Assembly (NCBI GenBank): GCA_027405735.1
Contig: JAPEHQ010000001.1
Coordinates: 5,270,001-5,334,000 of the forward strand
Length of the DNA: 64,000 nucleotides
Origin: Mucor racemosus
Lineage: Eukaryota; Mucoromycota; Mucoromycetes; Mucorales; Mucoraceae
Direction of reading: 5' to 3'
This document shows, piece by piece, positions 12,620 through 25,288 of the stretch (positions are counted from its first letter, which is position 1; each line of letters starts with the position of its first letter). The notes beneath the pieces are model-generated. The model did no database searches, was not told where the DNA came from, and saw only the letters and a list, made by a program, of their open reading frames with translations. The translations under genes and the position numbers were made by a program.

Positions 12620-13241
12620 ATATCTTTTTTGCTTTTTTTTAAAATGATTTGTGTAACGTTAACATTTGTCGTTTAGTTTTTGCCTTTTTTTATCGAAATT
12701 TTCGATTTTAAATCGACATTTACAAATGGACTACCTACTTTGTAGTTAGGTTTTTACTGAAAGTGTATATCCAGATGGACAAAAATGGAAAGAGATTTTA
12801 GGAATCTTGATACGAAATGCAGATTCAAGTCGCGATGAGAATGTTTATAAATGATGTAGTAAATGTAAAAGGGTCATGTCGTTAAATACGACAGAAATGC
12901 CGTATAAATAAAGTAGATTTATATCAAGACTTTTATTGCAAAAAATTAAGAATACTTTCAAGATGCCAATCGAGTTGATCTTAAAATTGCTTTTCCCAAT
13001 CATCTTTTTAATGTATTTTTTGTATGTACCTGCAACTAGTCTAAATATATTCAACAATTGCAAATGACCATATTTTAAATGTTATCAATGACAAGTGGAA
13101 GCAAGGTACCGAAATATCATTTTTCCCACGAAAAAACCTCAAAGTGGAAGGATTAATTAAATTTTCACACGGTTGAAAGCTCAAATATCACATCAATTTT
13201 TTCCTTTTTTCACCATCTATTTCTCCTTTTTCTTTCTTCAT
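12620..13241. other. Spacer between tRNA and BCKDH E1 alpha
   Basis: No coding sequence is supported. The last 70 bases before the ATG at 13242 are pyrimidine-rich (TTTTCC and TTTCTCC runs), as expected for a fungal promoter or leader. Confidence 0.5.
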
Positions 13242-14707
13242 ATGCTTAAAGCCAGATTTTTATTAAGAAATTCAATTGTTTACCAACAAAAGAGGTTGTT
13301 TACAGCTTCTTCAAAGGTAAAGATCATGAAACGTATTATAAAATTGCGCGTTAACTGAATAATAAACAAACCCAGTTATCCAATTTGGCCGCTTCCACCA
13401 GTATTGTAGAACCTACATCCGATGGCAATGTTGTAACAGCTTCAAGCACTGCTAAAACTTGGTCAGCTACAGATAATTTCAGTAATACAATGCAATTTAT
13501 TCAAAAGCAAGAAACTCTTCAAGCTTATCGTGTGATGGATCATACAGGAACAGTTTTGAATGCAGATCATGATCCTAATTTACCTAAAGAAGAGGTTCTC
13601 AAATGCTATAAAAATATGTTATTATTGCATACCATGGATGGTATTCTTTACGATGCTCAACGTCAAGGCCGCATTAGTTTTTATATGACCCATTATGGCG
13701 AGGAAGCCATGGTAGGTAGTGCCGCTGCATTATCTCCCGAGGATATTGTTTTCGGTCAATACCGTGAGGCATTCATGCTTGTTTATCGCGGTTTCACTAT
13801 CGATGAATTTGTAAATCAATGTTTCTCTAATGACATGGATTACGGTAAAGGCCGTCAAATGCCAGTACATTATGGCTCCAAGAAACTTAATTTCCAAACC
13901 ATTTCATCTCCTTTGGGTACTCAGATTCCTCAAGCATCTGGTGCTGCATATGCATTGAAAATGTCGGGCGCTGATGCCTGCAGTTTATGTTTCTTTGGTG
14001 AAGGTGCTGCATCTGAGGGCGATTTCCATGCCGGTTTAAATATGGCTGCTACTCTTAAAAGCCCTGTTATTTTCTTTTGGTAAAAAAAAAAAAGAAAAAA
14101 AGACAAGAATCAATACTAATCTGATTTACACTAATTCCTTTTTTTGATTGTGTATAGTCGTAACAATGGTTTTGCTATCTCTACACCATCTACTGAACAA
14201 TATAAAGGCGATGGTATTGCTAGCCGTGGCATTGGTTATGGTATTGATACCATTCGAGTAGATGGTAATGACATTTGGGCAATTTATAATGCCACTAAAG
14301 CAGCCCGAGAAATGGCTATTAAAGAACAAAAGCCAGTTTTGATTGAAGCAATGACTTATCGAATTGGGCATCATAGTACATCTGATGATTCTACAAAATA
14401 CCGTGATAGAAAAGAAGTAGAAGAAAGAGCTCAATTTGATAATCCTGTTACACGTTTGAGACGTTATATGGAACATAAAAATTGGTGGAGTCAAGAAGAA
14501 GAAGATGCTTATCGCAAGGAGGTCAAGAAGGATATTTTAACTAGTTTCACAGCAGCTGAAAAAAGAAAAAAGCCCGCTGTGAAGCATCTTTTCACTGATG
14601 TTTATGATGAGTTGCCACCTAATTTGGTCCGTCAACAGAAGGAATTGCAAGAAATAATGACTAAATATCCAGAATACTATAATACAGATGATTATGCATC
14701 TTCTTGA
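13242..14707 (+). CDS. BCKDHA: 2-oxoisovalerate dehydrogenase (BCKDH) E1 alpha subunit, mitochondrial
   Basis: Exons 13242-13316, 13376-14079 and 14158-14707 encode 442 residues. Exon 1 (25 codons) is a basic, acid-free mitochondrial targeting peptide ([17 protein letters not shown]) split off by a 59-nt intron. The rest matches E1 alpha of the branched-chain 2-oxoacid dehydrogenase throughout: [14 protein letters not shown], the GQYREA loop, [12 protein letters not shown] (thiamine diphosphate binding), [12 protein letters not shown] across the second intron, and the phosphorylation-loop region [12 protein letters not shown]. It decarboxylates the 2-oxo acids of Leu, Ile and Val with the E1 beta partner, which is not in this window. 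Length is near that of animal BCKDHA. The choice of exon 1 is supported by codon phase and targeting-peptide composition. Confidence 0.96.
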
Positions 14708-14849
14708 TACAATAAAATCCTCATGTATCGTGACTTGTACCTATGTTTATTGATTGTTACATGTTGCATTCCTATTTTAAAGTGAGTTTAAAGGCATCCA
14801 TCTTCTTTAGGATCTTGTTTTCTTCCCTTAAAATATATTATAAAACGAG

Positions 14850-17800
14850 ATGCCTGCACTTGATATAAGAGGCTGTTTAGAGGACTCTCCAACCTTTAGA
14901 AAGCGTATTCAATCACACGAAGAATCTATTCATAATTTCGAACATTCGTTAAAATCATTAATAAAATTAACTCGTTCTCAGGTCGAGATATCAACTGGTA
15001 AACTATACTAAAAGTTACCAATATATGTATATTGATAACCTTCTATTGAATATTAGCTTATAGTCAACAACAAAGTGACCTTGCCCGTGAGTTTTTATCC
15101 TTTGCTCAAGCTCAAGACGATCCCATTGTTGGTAAATACTCAATATATGCGAAAGAAAACAACGATTAATAATGAGTGATTTCATAGCTCAAGCGTTAGA
15201 TAAGTTTGGCAAATCAGTGTTTGAAGTAGAAAAGAGTCGAAATATGCTTGTAAGGATCTACCAAGCGAATTGAATTATGCAAAGACTAAAAATATCATTG
15301 TGCGATTAGAATACGCATGTTGTAGATACTTTTATCACACCATTAGATGCATTTATCAGAAATACAGTTGCACCTTTAAAAGTAAATAAAAGGCTATACT
15401 ATTTGTAGAAGAGTTTGCTGATTTTTGTATATTAGGAATTGAGGAAAAAATTTGAGAAATCAAGCGACGACGTCGATTCTGCATTATCGAAATATATGAG
15501 CAAAAAACCAAAAGATCCAACATTACCAGAGGTATTGATGTGTGTCTATGTGAATTTACATCACTAAACTAATAGAGAAAATAGTCTGCAAAAGAATTGG
15601 CTGATAATAGAAAGACATTTCACAAATCTTATATGGAATATGTTTCTAAATTGAATGATATTGAAGCAAAAAAGAAAGTGGATTATATGGAAAATGTGAG
15701 CTGGAAATCCCATACTGAATGATTTTTCAATGATCTAATCAATTTCATATCAAGGTACTTGCATACATGTACTCTGAATCTGCTTTCCATCATCAAAGTT
15801 ATGAAATACTAAAGGATCTGGAGCCTTATATGCGTGACCTGACAGGTATGCTACAGCTTTTCCAAGATTGATTTTAACCTTGCCCTGATTTCTTTATTTC
15901 GTCTTGATTTTCTTTAGGATTATTGCATGATGTACAGATAATAATGAAATTTATAACTAATATTCTTGATATATTAATATATTTTTTCTATAGTCTAGAC
16001 AGAGATACGAGGAAGAAGTCCATGAAGGTCTTGTATATCAAAAGATTTGTGAAGAGGTACGAATAATTGAATAAACATTTAATGCATTTTTAACATTTTA
16101 ATCAGAATGCCGCTGAGCAATATAATCCCTTACAACCCACTAGTAATGTCAAAGTAAATGTAGGAGGTGAAGCGCTCTCCAATGCTCATAAATCCGGCTA
16201 TTTATTCGAAAGAAAAAATGGACGAGTATACCAAACTTGGTCTAGAAAGTATTACTCCATCTTTGATGGTGAATTGATCTGCACGACTCGAAACCCAAAG
16301 GTAATTTTCAACAGATTATGCAATAACAACCTATATTTATTCTATCTTTGGCATTCTAGACTTCAAACAAAGACGATGAGGGCAATAATGTTTATAATTT
16401 GCGAGTATGCAGTGTTAAATTAACCGAGAATTATGACCGAAGATTCTGCTTTGAAGTTATTTCACCCAATAGGTACCATCAAATGCAAACTTACCGCAAT
16501 TGTGGAAAAACATTTCTAATTAATTATACAGAGTTTTGGTTTTACAGGCAGAAAATGAGCAAGATATGAATGAATGGGTTTCTAGTATTCGAACAGCTAG
16601 CCAAATGGCTTTAAATTCAAACGATGCACCTAGATATACTCAACAATCACCCAATCTTCGAAAGGTATATCAGTAAGACATATACAATGCTATCAACATT
16701 AACTTTTTTTTTTTATAAAAACACAGAGTATTTTAGAGACATCTACATTAAATCAAGCACAAAAAGACAATGAAAAAAACGAGGAAACTCAAAGAGAATC
16801 ATTAAAGAAAATTAGAATGGTACCTGGAAACGACCGCTGTGCAGATTGTGGAGTCAATGACCCTGAATGGGCCTGCACCAATCTAGGAATTATTGTTTGT
16901 ATTGAATGCTCAGGCATACATCGTAGTTTAGGCGTACACGTCAGTAAAGTTCGATCTATTGTACTCGATAAATGGGAATCGGATGCAATTGAGGTGATGT
17001 TGCGTTTGGGTAATACCGTTGGTAATAGTATTTATGAAGCATCAGTACCTATTGATATGGAATCTTTCCGTATCACACCAGATTCTGATAGAGGAGATCG
17101 TGATTTGTGGATTATTGAGAAATATGTCAAAAGATCTTTTGTTGCACCTTGTAGTTTATCTCAAGATTCATTAAATAAGGTAGTTTGATAACTGATGATA
17201 GGAGGGTTCGGATAAATTAATACTAATTCTACAGGAATTTTGGAATGCAATTATCGAGGGAGAATTGGACAACGCATTAAAGAGACTCGCACAAGGAGCT
17301 CATGTAGATTATAAAAACGAAGAAGATGAATCGCGAACTGCATTGCATAAAATGGTAGACAAAGATGATGAAGTTACTGTCGAATTTTTATTACAAAGAT
17401 TGAGTGATATCAATCAACAAGATGCCAATGGTTGGACAGCGATCCATTATGCTGCTGCAAACAATAACGTTCGACTCGTTTTAGCATTATTAAAGAGACA
17501 TGCTAAATCAGACATTAAAAATGGATCAAACATGGTAAGCTGAACTGATTCTCGGTTTGTTTGTTTAGTGGCTATATTAACATTACCATAAAGACTCCGT
17601 TAGATTTGGCTGTAGATCGCCAGAGTGTGCAAGCAGTAACAGCATTGCGATTATTTGCATTTGATAAACAACATAACTCATCGCCATCCAGTTCTTTAGA
17701 TTTTGGATTCCGGGAAGCCATGTCTTCTTTTAAACATACAAATAGTGAAAGACCTACTATTGCAACTTCTCACTCTGCTGTTGATTTACGAGAAACCAAA

Positions 17801-17872
17801 GCTATGGTACCAAAATCAAATGGTGTGCTTAATGACGATCAAAATAGTCAATTATTGAGTGTAGACAAATAA
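14850..17872 (+). CDS. BAR-PH-ArfGAP-ankyrin protein (ACAP/centaurin-beta type)
   Basis: Fifteen exons are traced in frame to 734 residues: 14850-14997, 15057-15131, 15188-15249, 15310-15381, 15436-15531, 15585-15695, 15755-15845, 15918-15931, 15994-16056, 16106-16300, 16360-16472, 16532-16664, 16727-17179, 17235-17534 and 17594-17872. Exon 8 is only 14 nt. A BAR domain fills about residues 1-240, a PH domain about 272-375 (KSGYLFERKNG to MNEWVSSI), and an ArfGAP zinc finger about 420-545 (CADC-x16-CIEC, with the arginine finger in HRSLG). Two ankyrin repeats follow (TALHKMV, TAIHYAAANNN). The family stimulates GTP hydrolysis by Arf on curved membranes during vesicle traffic. All key Cys and Arg residues are present. 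The last acceptor (AAAG at 17593) is weak but is the only one that restores the ankyrin frame. Confidence 0.93.
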
Positions 17873-18394
17873 TCTGTAATTTATAAACATATAACCTATT
17901 TTATTCCTTTTTTTTTTAATTACGCTACAAGTATAATACACACCAATTTTTAATATAAAACTCTATAAAACCAATGCCCGACATACATAACTTACCCTCC
18001 CGTTTTTATTTACTCTACAAAACAGGTTGCAGTTTACTCTTGAAACAGTTGCTATTAGTTTTAAAGCATGATTTCGCTGCAAAATCAGATTCAAGCATCG
18101 GTGATTCTCTGGTCTTAAATGAGGTACACTTCTGATACCTGGAGCTACACTTTCCAATAAAGTTCCTAAGTTTTTTTTAAAAAAAACGAAGCGTATATAT
18201 TCCGAAACTATTTTGCATTCCCACCTTTAATTGCATTCTTCCTAATTACCAATAAAAAAAATATTCATTTTATGAAATTACATCTTTTTGGTTTGTTACA
18301 CTCTATAATTGACGAGCTTCCTTAATTTGCTCTGATACGCAGAAGAAATTACGCTTCATAAGTTATAATGGGTTCTGTTTTTTTTTTTTGAAAG

Positions 18395-19622
18395 CATCTG
18401 CTCGAGAAAAATTTGAATTTCATAGTTTTCAATCTTCAAAATCGTAGTGTACCCTCGTTTCTATAACTAACCTCATACTAAACGTTTTTTAGGATATACC
18501 TTAGACACTGCTTCACATATACAAATTGGTTGCATTATGCTACCTATGCCTAAATTTATTCTGTATCTCGCGAAAGGCTCAAAAACACTTCAAATTCACT
18601 GCTTTTTCCTTGAAAACTGGGTCTCACTTTTCATCCCTTCCCAATCTTTTTTTCACTAATTAACACCAGGAAAAACGTATATTCCAATGTACCTGAGATA
18701 TTCAAATTTAATCCAAAAACAAGTATCCAAAAATATCCTATTTTTTGCAGTTGGTATTAATTTTTCAGTGCTAATGTTTCAGATATTTTACGCGTACTTC
18801 ACTGCTAAAAAACTAATAACTTTGAGGCTTCATATCTCTGCAAAAAATTAAGCTATACTAGCACTTTTTAATAATAAAACTTACTTGTTTTGGGGTGCTT
18901 TATAACATATTGCATTATGAAAAAATTCCGAGCATTTTTATTTTTTTTTTCATTTTTTTGATATTTTTGTAGTAGATTTCAAAACATTCGTTAAATTAAA
19001 CAGCATTTTTTTTACATTCATGTAATCAAGCTCGTTGAGCTCTCTTGGACCTAATTTAGTTTTTTTAAAAATATTGATTTTCCGTGAAGATATCCTCAAA
19101 AATGTGTACAAAGAGATACCTTCTTTTCAAGCTTCAATTTTTCCCTTGTATACCCTCATCCCAAATTCTGAATTTGAAAATTTTTTGGCAAAAATCTCGT
19201 TTTCTCTATGAAAAATGCAGCTAGAAGGTTTAGCAATGGTTCAGTCGATATATAATTGCTTTGCGCATTATTTTCATTAGCTACATTTGGAACACTTTTA
19301 TAAAAAGTGAAGCGTACCTTCAAAAAGCCTCTAAAATTTCAGTTGAATTTTACGCAAAATTTAACGTGAGACATTTGGCTGATTTTTTTTAGATAGATGC
19401 AGAATCAGAAACTGTACAAAAACCATTTAATATGCTAGGTTGATTTACTTTGCAGTTTATGAACCATTAAACAATTTTGTTTTTTGAATCATTTTTCGTC
19501 CATTTTTTTCAAATCGATTTTAAAACCCCGTTCTGATAGGGTTTAAACTGTGGTAAGAACTATTATTTTGATTATCTCGACGAAGAATTAGTATTTTTTG
19601 CTGAAACAAAAAATGCAGAGTA
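18395..19622 (+). repeat. Non-coding repeat family R1, copy a
   Basis: About 1.2 kb of AT-rich sequence without open frames aligns along its whole length with the reverse complement of 52605-53870. Shared landmarks are TTGAAAACTGGGTCTCA, CTGAGATRTTCA, the segment around GAGCTCTCTYGGACC and a terminal GATTATCTCGACGAA. A partial third copy lies at 44328-44640. Divergence is roughly 15-25 percent by eye. It is probably a non-autonomous transposable element; no terminal repeat or target duplication was identified. Confidence 0.75.
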
Positions 19623-20439
19623 GCTTTGAGTTGGATCTATCTCGTGAAAATGAAAAATTAATAACTTAATTTAGGTACTTGTTGCGTCCACAATTCTGTG
19701 TACACTTCTTGGTTACGAAGAAGGTGACACAACAGTTTGGTATGATAAGTTCTACATCGCTGTGTATTGTTTTATCAAGCTCATTTTATACTGTATGTAT
19801 TGAGAAATGTGGAGCTAATGTGTGTCACCTAGACTTGGTCGGATATATATATATATATATAGACCCATTTTAGATTAGTCATATAATTAGAAAATGTGAA
19901 TATAAAAAATAATGTTTCCATCTTATAATAAAGTTCTTTAGTTTTAGTATGCTCTTTCATTTTATAACAGTTTTCCTTTATTTTATTAAATAATTTAGTA
20001 CATGTTTTAGCTTTGAGATTGATATAATCTCCTGACGCAACATTTACTCCTATTAAGAACAGTAAGCTCATCATTTCTCACCAAATATGGATCCAAATGA
20101 GCTCCTGTTGCAATGGTAGGTACGTCTAGTATTGATCCACAGAATTGCAAAGGTCCAGTTTCCTCAAATTGCTGCAGAAATGGAAAATGAAAACGCGCAC
20201 TTGTTTAAATTACTTTGTACCTGATCTATCAGAATTACAACATTCGATATATAGAAGATCTCCGACAAATCTAGCAGATCTTATCTATCCAGTAACTGGT
20301 TCCTGTCACCCAGGAACTAACAATGAAACATAACTTATAGCAATATTACCACTGAAACATAACATGTTATATCCATACACATTAATAATAATATCTATTG
20401 TCACATCTAATGGATCCCTGTCCATTAGATCTTATCACA

Positions 20440-20530
20440 CAATTCCAATAACTATATAAACCCATATTTAATTCATTCTAATAAACGGTACTTTTTACGT
20501 TGATTTTAATTTATAAAGTCTCGATAAATC
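20440..20530 (+). repeat. Possible LTR fragment, related to 42920-43010
   Basis: TATATAAACCC followed about 20 bases later by AATAAACGGTACTTTTT and then TCGATAAATCA appears here and, slightly changed, at 42920-43010. The order TATA box, AATAAA, GATAAATC is what the core of an LTR would show. Ends are not defined in either place. Confidence 0.35.
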
Positions 20531-20544
20531 AGTACCGTATGAGT

Positions 20545-20850
20545 TGTTTCAGATATTCTTTGAAAATTTTTATAAAACCAAATATTGATTCGAAATTGAA
20601 CTTTGAAGTTGCACTTAATGCTCAGTGAATGTACAAATAACATATCTTAATTTTATTTCCTAATAGCTGTTTTTGAAGGATTTCAGCACATGTTTTGCTA
20701 AAAAATCTCTCTTTCTCTGCTTAAAAGAAAAACAAGTAACTAGAAAAATGCTTACAGTCAATGAATATTGGTCCAAATGGGCTGTAAATTTCAAAATGTA
20801 CACTACAGCTGTAATAGTATCCAGATCAATATTTATAACATCCCAATGAT
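20545..20850 (-). repeat. Repeat R5, inverted copy of 28405-28715
   Basis: GTTTCAGATATTCTTTGAAAA and, further on, AATCTCTCTTYCTYTGCTTAAA and CTACAGCTGTAA occur in the same order on the opposite strand at 28405-28715. No coding potential is visible. It is interpreted as a dispersed repeat. Confidence 0.6.
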
Positions 20851-21556
20851 TTACTATATCACTAGTTCGAGCTTTTTTTCACCAAAAAAACTGTGTAATT
20901 TTGAATAATTAAATAAAAGTCTCCTCCCCAAAAGCATTTTATACGAAGCTATTCCTGTCATTTGAGCTTAGAAAAAATATAGTGAAAATTCCCATTTTCC
21001 GGGTCAAAATATCGATTAAAAGATTTCGATTGATTTTTACTTATAGATATAAGGGTCGAGAGGTTGATGTTTATTATGATTTTTACCACTCCAAAAATCC
21101 GAGATAAAAATACAGCAATAGTTTTGACCAAGTATGAAATTCAGATTTACACAAAAAGTGCATAAAACGATCCTTAGAAATCTCATCGTTTGATGATTTT
21201 AGCTGAAATATGCGTGATTGAAGATATTTATTATATGATAAAGCCACGTTTTATATATTTTAATTTATCTAATTGGCCAACAAGTAACGAATAATGTTAA
21301 TATTTTATTAAAACGCTTATTCTTGTGGTAATGACACAAGCTTTACTGCATTAATTGGCGTGTCTCAAGTAACCGCATATTGTCAATCAAGATAAAAAAT
21401 GCTAAGAGATAGTTCAGATGTCAATGCAAACTTTACAATGCAACATTGATATATTACTCGCTTTCAATTTTATATAAAAACTCTTTATATAAAGAATAGT
21501 GTATCTCCAAAAAATTAAAGAAAAGTCTTTCTCCATAATTTATTAATAAGTTTTTA

Positions 21557-22889
21557 TTATATTAAAGGAATAGAGCTACGTTTCTTTTGTAAGCGTGGTC
21601 TACCTCTTGGTTTATGCTTTACATCTTGACAGCCTACTTTACCGGTTGCCACACAACGACGACAAGGACGAACATTATCACATCGTAAATGAGATCTTTT
21701 ACAATGGTTACAAGCCTTGTCAACATTTCGACCTTTTTTACAGATTGCACCATTTGAGGATGAAGTGCTCATTTTGTTTGGCTCTTCTTCAAGCTCTTCT
21801 TCATATTCATCAGCATCAGATAGTTGCTGTCTAGCAAGATAATATGACAAACTATCAGATGATGAAGACACGCTCACTTGTTTTTGCTTTGAGTTTTTTT
21901 GCTTTGATGCTTGTTCTAATTTTAGATTGTTCATACTATGCTTTCGTTGAGCCATTGACATCCTCTTCTTTCTTTTGGAGTTGCCTGATTCAGATATATA
22001 ACTCATGGATGCAGATTTTCTGGGAATAGGGGGGATTTGAATTTCTGTTTGTTGATTACCCTGATCTATGCTTTCTTGTTGTAATAATGATTCTTCCTCA
22101 TTTGAGGAAGCTGATGAAAATGACGAAAATGAAAATGATGCAGAAAGCATAGGTGTAGAATTGCTCCGATATGCTAAATGATGTTCGTTTGAAATGGCTG
22201 AAATTGGAGTTGCGGTCTTATGAATTGAAGGTAAAGGATATGACATTAGAGGTGGCATGAAAGAAGAAGAAGAATAAGAAGAAGAAGGTAATTCATCAAA
22301 ATAATGATTAGAATTCTACATGAGTAACATTATTTAATGCAAGATTATTTCATGATTTGCAAATTTGATATCTTACAAAGGTATTATTACAGTTCAGTTC
22401 ATTCAACATGTCTTGATCATGAAGATAATAATCACAGGGAATCATATCTGAACTATTGTTATTTTCTGGAAATAATGATAAAGGATGGCATAATAATTGT
22501 TGTTGTTGAACATCTAATTCAGCGTCAAGACCTGCTACGCTGTTATTTGGTGGTAAACATGTCATATCAAATGCTGTTGTATCCATAAAAGGCTCTACTG
22601 GTGTATAAAAAGGAGTTGTTGCTGATTGTTGCTCCATCATTTGTAAATAAGGTAAATCTGATTCAGAAGTTACAGAGGAATACAATTCATCAAAATCTAA
22701 AATTGACTCATTGCTTTCACTATTTAAAAAGTCTTGTATGCGCTGTTGATTTTTCAGATCTGTTTGAACTTGCAATGTTAATTGAAGATGATTATAAACT
22801 AAACCATCTGCTGGCATGCTCGTATATGGATGAGTATCATTTTCAGAAATAGAACTTAATAATTGATTTTGGTAATAGTTATTTTCCAT
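21557..22889 (-). CDS. Zn2Cys6 transcription factor with C-terminal zinc cluster (frame break in exon 2)
   Basis: Exon 1 is 22889-22377 (171 codons, ATG at 22889) and exon 2 is 22316-21557. The C-terminal part has a GAL4-type binuclear cluster, C-x2-C-x6-C-x5-C-x2-C-x7-C (CNHCKRSHLRCDNVRPC then RRC...C), followed by an AT-hook-like basic RGRPRLQKK tail. The rest is Ser-, Gln- and Asn-rich, typical of activation regions. Exon 2 opens in the expected phase with a sensible frame (NSNHYFDELPSSS), but the frame carrying the zinc cluster is offset by one base. The change must fall in the CTT-rich tract at about 22259-22300. This is either a one-base slippage or sequencing error there, or a splice form I did not find. 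DNA-binding regulation is inferred from the domain; targets are unknown. Confidence 0.75.
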
Positions 22890-24690
22890 GATAGTTTGTA
22901 TCAATTGAAATCAGAGAAAGAATGAAATAAGAAAGAGAGAGAGAGAGAGAGGTATATATATATATAAACAAGAAAAGAATACGCAATGTGAATTATATAC
23001 GCAATCGAAAAAAATTAATAAGAGCATTCTTAGGCAAAAGATCAATCTTTTTTTTTCGAATCATATATTATATAATTGGTCTATTGATTTCAATATAAAA
23101 TCACTTTAAATGGTGTAATAAAGTTTTTCTCATTTATATAAACGCTGCAATTGTATCATTATCTCGATAGGAAATTTGAATTGACATGACCATCACTGTA
23201 TTTAGTTTAATGACATGGAACTTTTTTTAAATAATTAAATATAATTCAAATTCGATATCAAGGCATGATTCTTTTAGACAAGAAGATATACTGAATTTTT
23301 ATTATTAAATAAAAAAATAAAATAAAAAATACCAATGCATACCTCGTTCAATAACAAATGCATCCATCAAAATATCATTGCTGCTCATATTAGAGATTTG
23401 AGTTTAATAAATTCTTCAACTGTAGATTATTGGATTTGGATCATTTAAAAAGTTGACATTGATTTGTAAAACTGTAAAAATCTCCTGTTGATCTTTATGC
23501 TTAATATTTGTCAACTATATTGACATTGCATAAAGTGTATCAGATGTTGAGAAAAACAAAAACTATATAGGAATTTGAATAACAACCATTCAAATGATAG
23601 AGGCAGTAGACATCAGAGCCAAATTTGGCACATAAATATCAATTCATTGTATTTTCAGTCCATAGAAACGCATATAATGTCAATAAATGAACAGCATTGA
23701 TCAATTTACACATACTTGGCATGAATTGTAGCGAATTATTCATATCTGTTTGTATATATGATATGCAGTTTATATTCAGTTGGAACATAAACCAAGTAGG
23801 TTATGATAGTAAGAAATTTTTATATACATCGAAATTCTGTTTTTATAATCACTAAATGTTATTTTATGACGAATTTACATGACAAAACCAAATGGGATTA
23901 ATTTTCAGTCTACATATGTTGTTGTTTTGGATGTAATCTGAACCTTCAATTATGTCAAAATTCGTCGATATTTCAATAGTGACACAAAAAGTAGTTTATT
24001 ATGGTCCATACGAGGTCTCTTTTCATGTAAATTATAATAAATCAACATGCTTTATGAAAGCGATTAACACATATATTACAAACATGTAACTTTTGATATC
24101 AGAATTATAAGTTCTGTTTGTACAGCATCTATACCGCCCCTTGATATTTAAAACAAGGGTATTAATACTTGATATTCCAAGCATCAAGTATAAATTAGCG
24201 CTTATAAAATTCGGGTTACCATGTCAGTAAGCTCGTTACCGATCAAACAAAAGAATCTTTTTGTTAAACCTGGGCATGTGCGGCCGAATACGTTCAATTT
24301 CTGCGGTTATTTCAGAGTAATTGGAGATTCAAATGGATCAGAAAGTCAGTGGGAGCACCCCGCAAGGACGTCCTCTTTTGTATACATAATTATAATGAGC
24401 CACTTGAAAATGGAATAAAGCACATCGTTCTGTATGTATAGATACTTTAATATACACCCAAATCATGATTTGTCTTTCAAGTGCTTGGCAAATTACATTC
24501 TCTATTACTTTATTGTTGATCAAATGTTTGTAGAAACACCCACTTCTTTCATATCATCGAACCCGCCTTTGACACTGCTTATGAAAAGTGACGTAGAAGG
24601 AATTAAACAAAAAATATTTTCTTGAAATAGATATATTTTGGGTTCAAATACTCTTTGAATACATTACATCTCTTCAAAGAAACAGTTATA
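22890..24690. other. Intergenic region between zinc-cluster regulator and SmF
   Basis: No gene is supported. A GA microsatellite followed by TA repeats (about 22937-22966) lies just upstream of the minus-strand regulator's ATG and probably belongs to its promoter. The remainder is AT-rich without clear structure. Confidence 0.55.
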
Positions 24691-25141
24691 ATGTCTGCTG
24701 TAAGTCAAGTTTTACTAAAATGATAAATCACTACATTTTACTAATGATCTGTTTGATAGTTTGTTCCCGTTAACCCTAAACCTTTTCTTAATGAACTTAC
24801 TGGTAAGCCTGTCGCTGTCAAGTTGAAGTGGGGTGGTGAATATCAAGGCTATCTTGTTTCTGTTGATAATTATATGAATCTCCAAGTAAGATTTATTTTG
24901 GATTGATTGCAGTTTTATACGCGTTCTTTTTACTGATTTGACTATGTGTATTTTTATTAGTTGGCAAATACAGAAGAATTCCAAAATGGTGAATCAGTTG
25001 GTACACTTGGTGAAGTTTTGATTAGGTACAATTATTTGTATTTCATATTGATTCCTTTTATCTAACTTGATTTTATCTAGATGTAATAACGTTCTTTATA
25101 TTCGTGGAGTTGAAGCGGACAGCGATGTAAAAATGGAATAA
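24691..25141 (+). CDS. SNRPF: Small nuclear ribonucleoprotein SmF
   Basis: Four exons (24691-24699, 24760-24885, 24961-25025, 25081-25141) encode 86 residues, the usual SmF length. Exon 1 is only 9 nt (Met-Ser-Ala). The protein matches SmF closely: [32 protein letters not shown] (Sm1 motif), LANTEE and [13 protein letters not shown] (Sm2 motif). SmF is one of seven Sm proteins that ring the U-snRNA Sm site in spliceosomal snRNPs. All junctions keep codon phase. The gene converges on the 2H-phosphoesterase-like gene, with 147 bp between stop codons. Confidence 0.97.
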
Positions 25142-25288
25142 ATTGGAATATAACGATATCATCTTTTTTATAAAAACAAAAAGAGAAGAAAACAGAACGA
25201 AATAAAATATTATGTGTATACTTATTATAAAAGAAAAAAAAAAAAGACTTTATTGTTATTGTAAGCAAGCAGAAGATATGATGAATGT

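Larger units (their letters stand above)
17873..21556. other. Long repeat-bearing intergenic region
   Basis: No host gene is supported. It contains repeat family R1 copy a (18395-19622), a TA microsatellite (about 19844-19860), a stretch at 20440-20530 resembling 42920-43010 (TATATAAACCC, then AATAAACGGTACTTTTT), and a 300-bp block (20545-20850) that is an inverted copy of 28405-28715. Confidence 0.6.

Noticed and set aside
20145..20333. 62-residue frame as a retroelement fragment
   Set aside because: No motif of gag, integrase or reverse transcriptase could be recognised.
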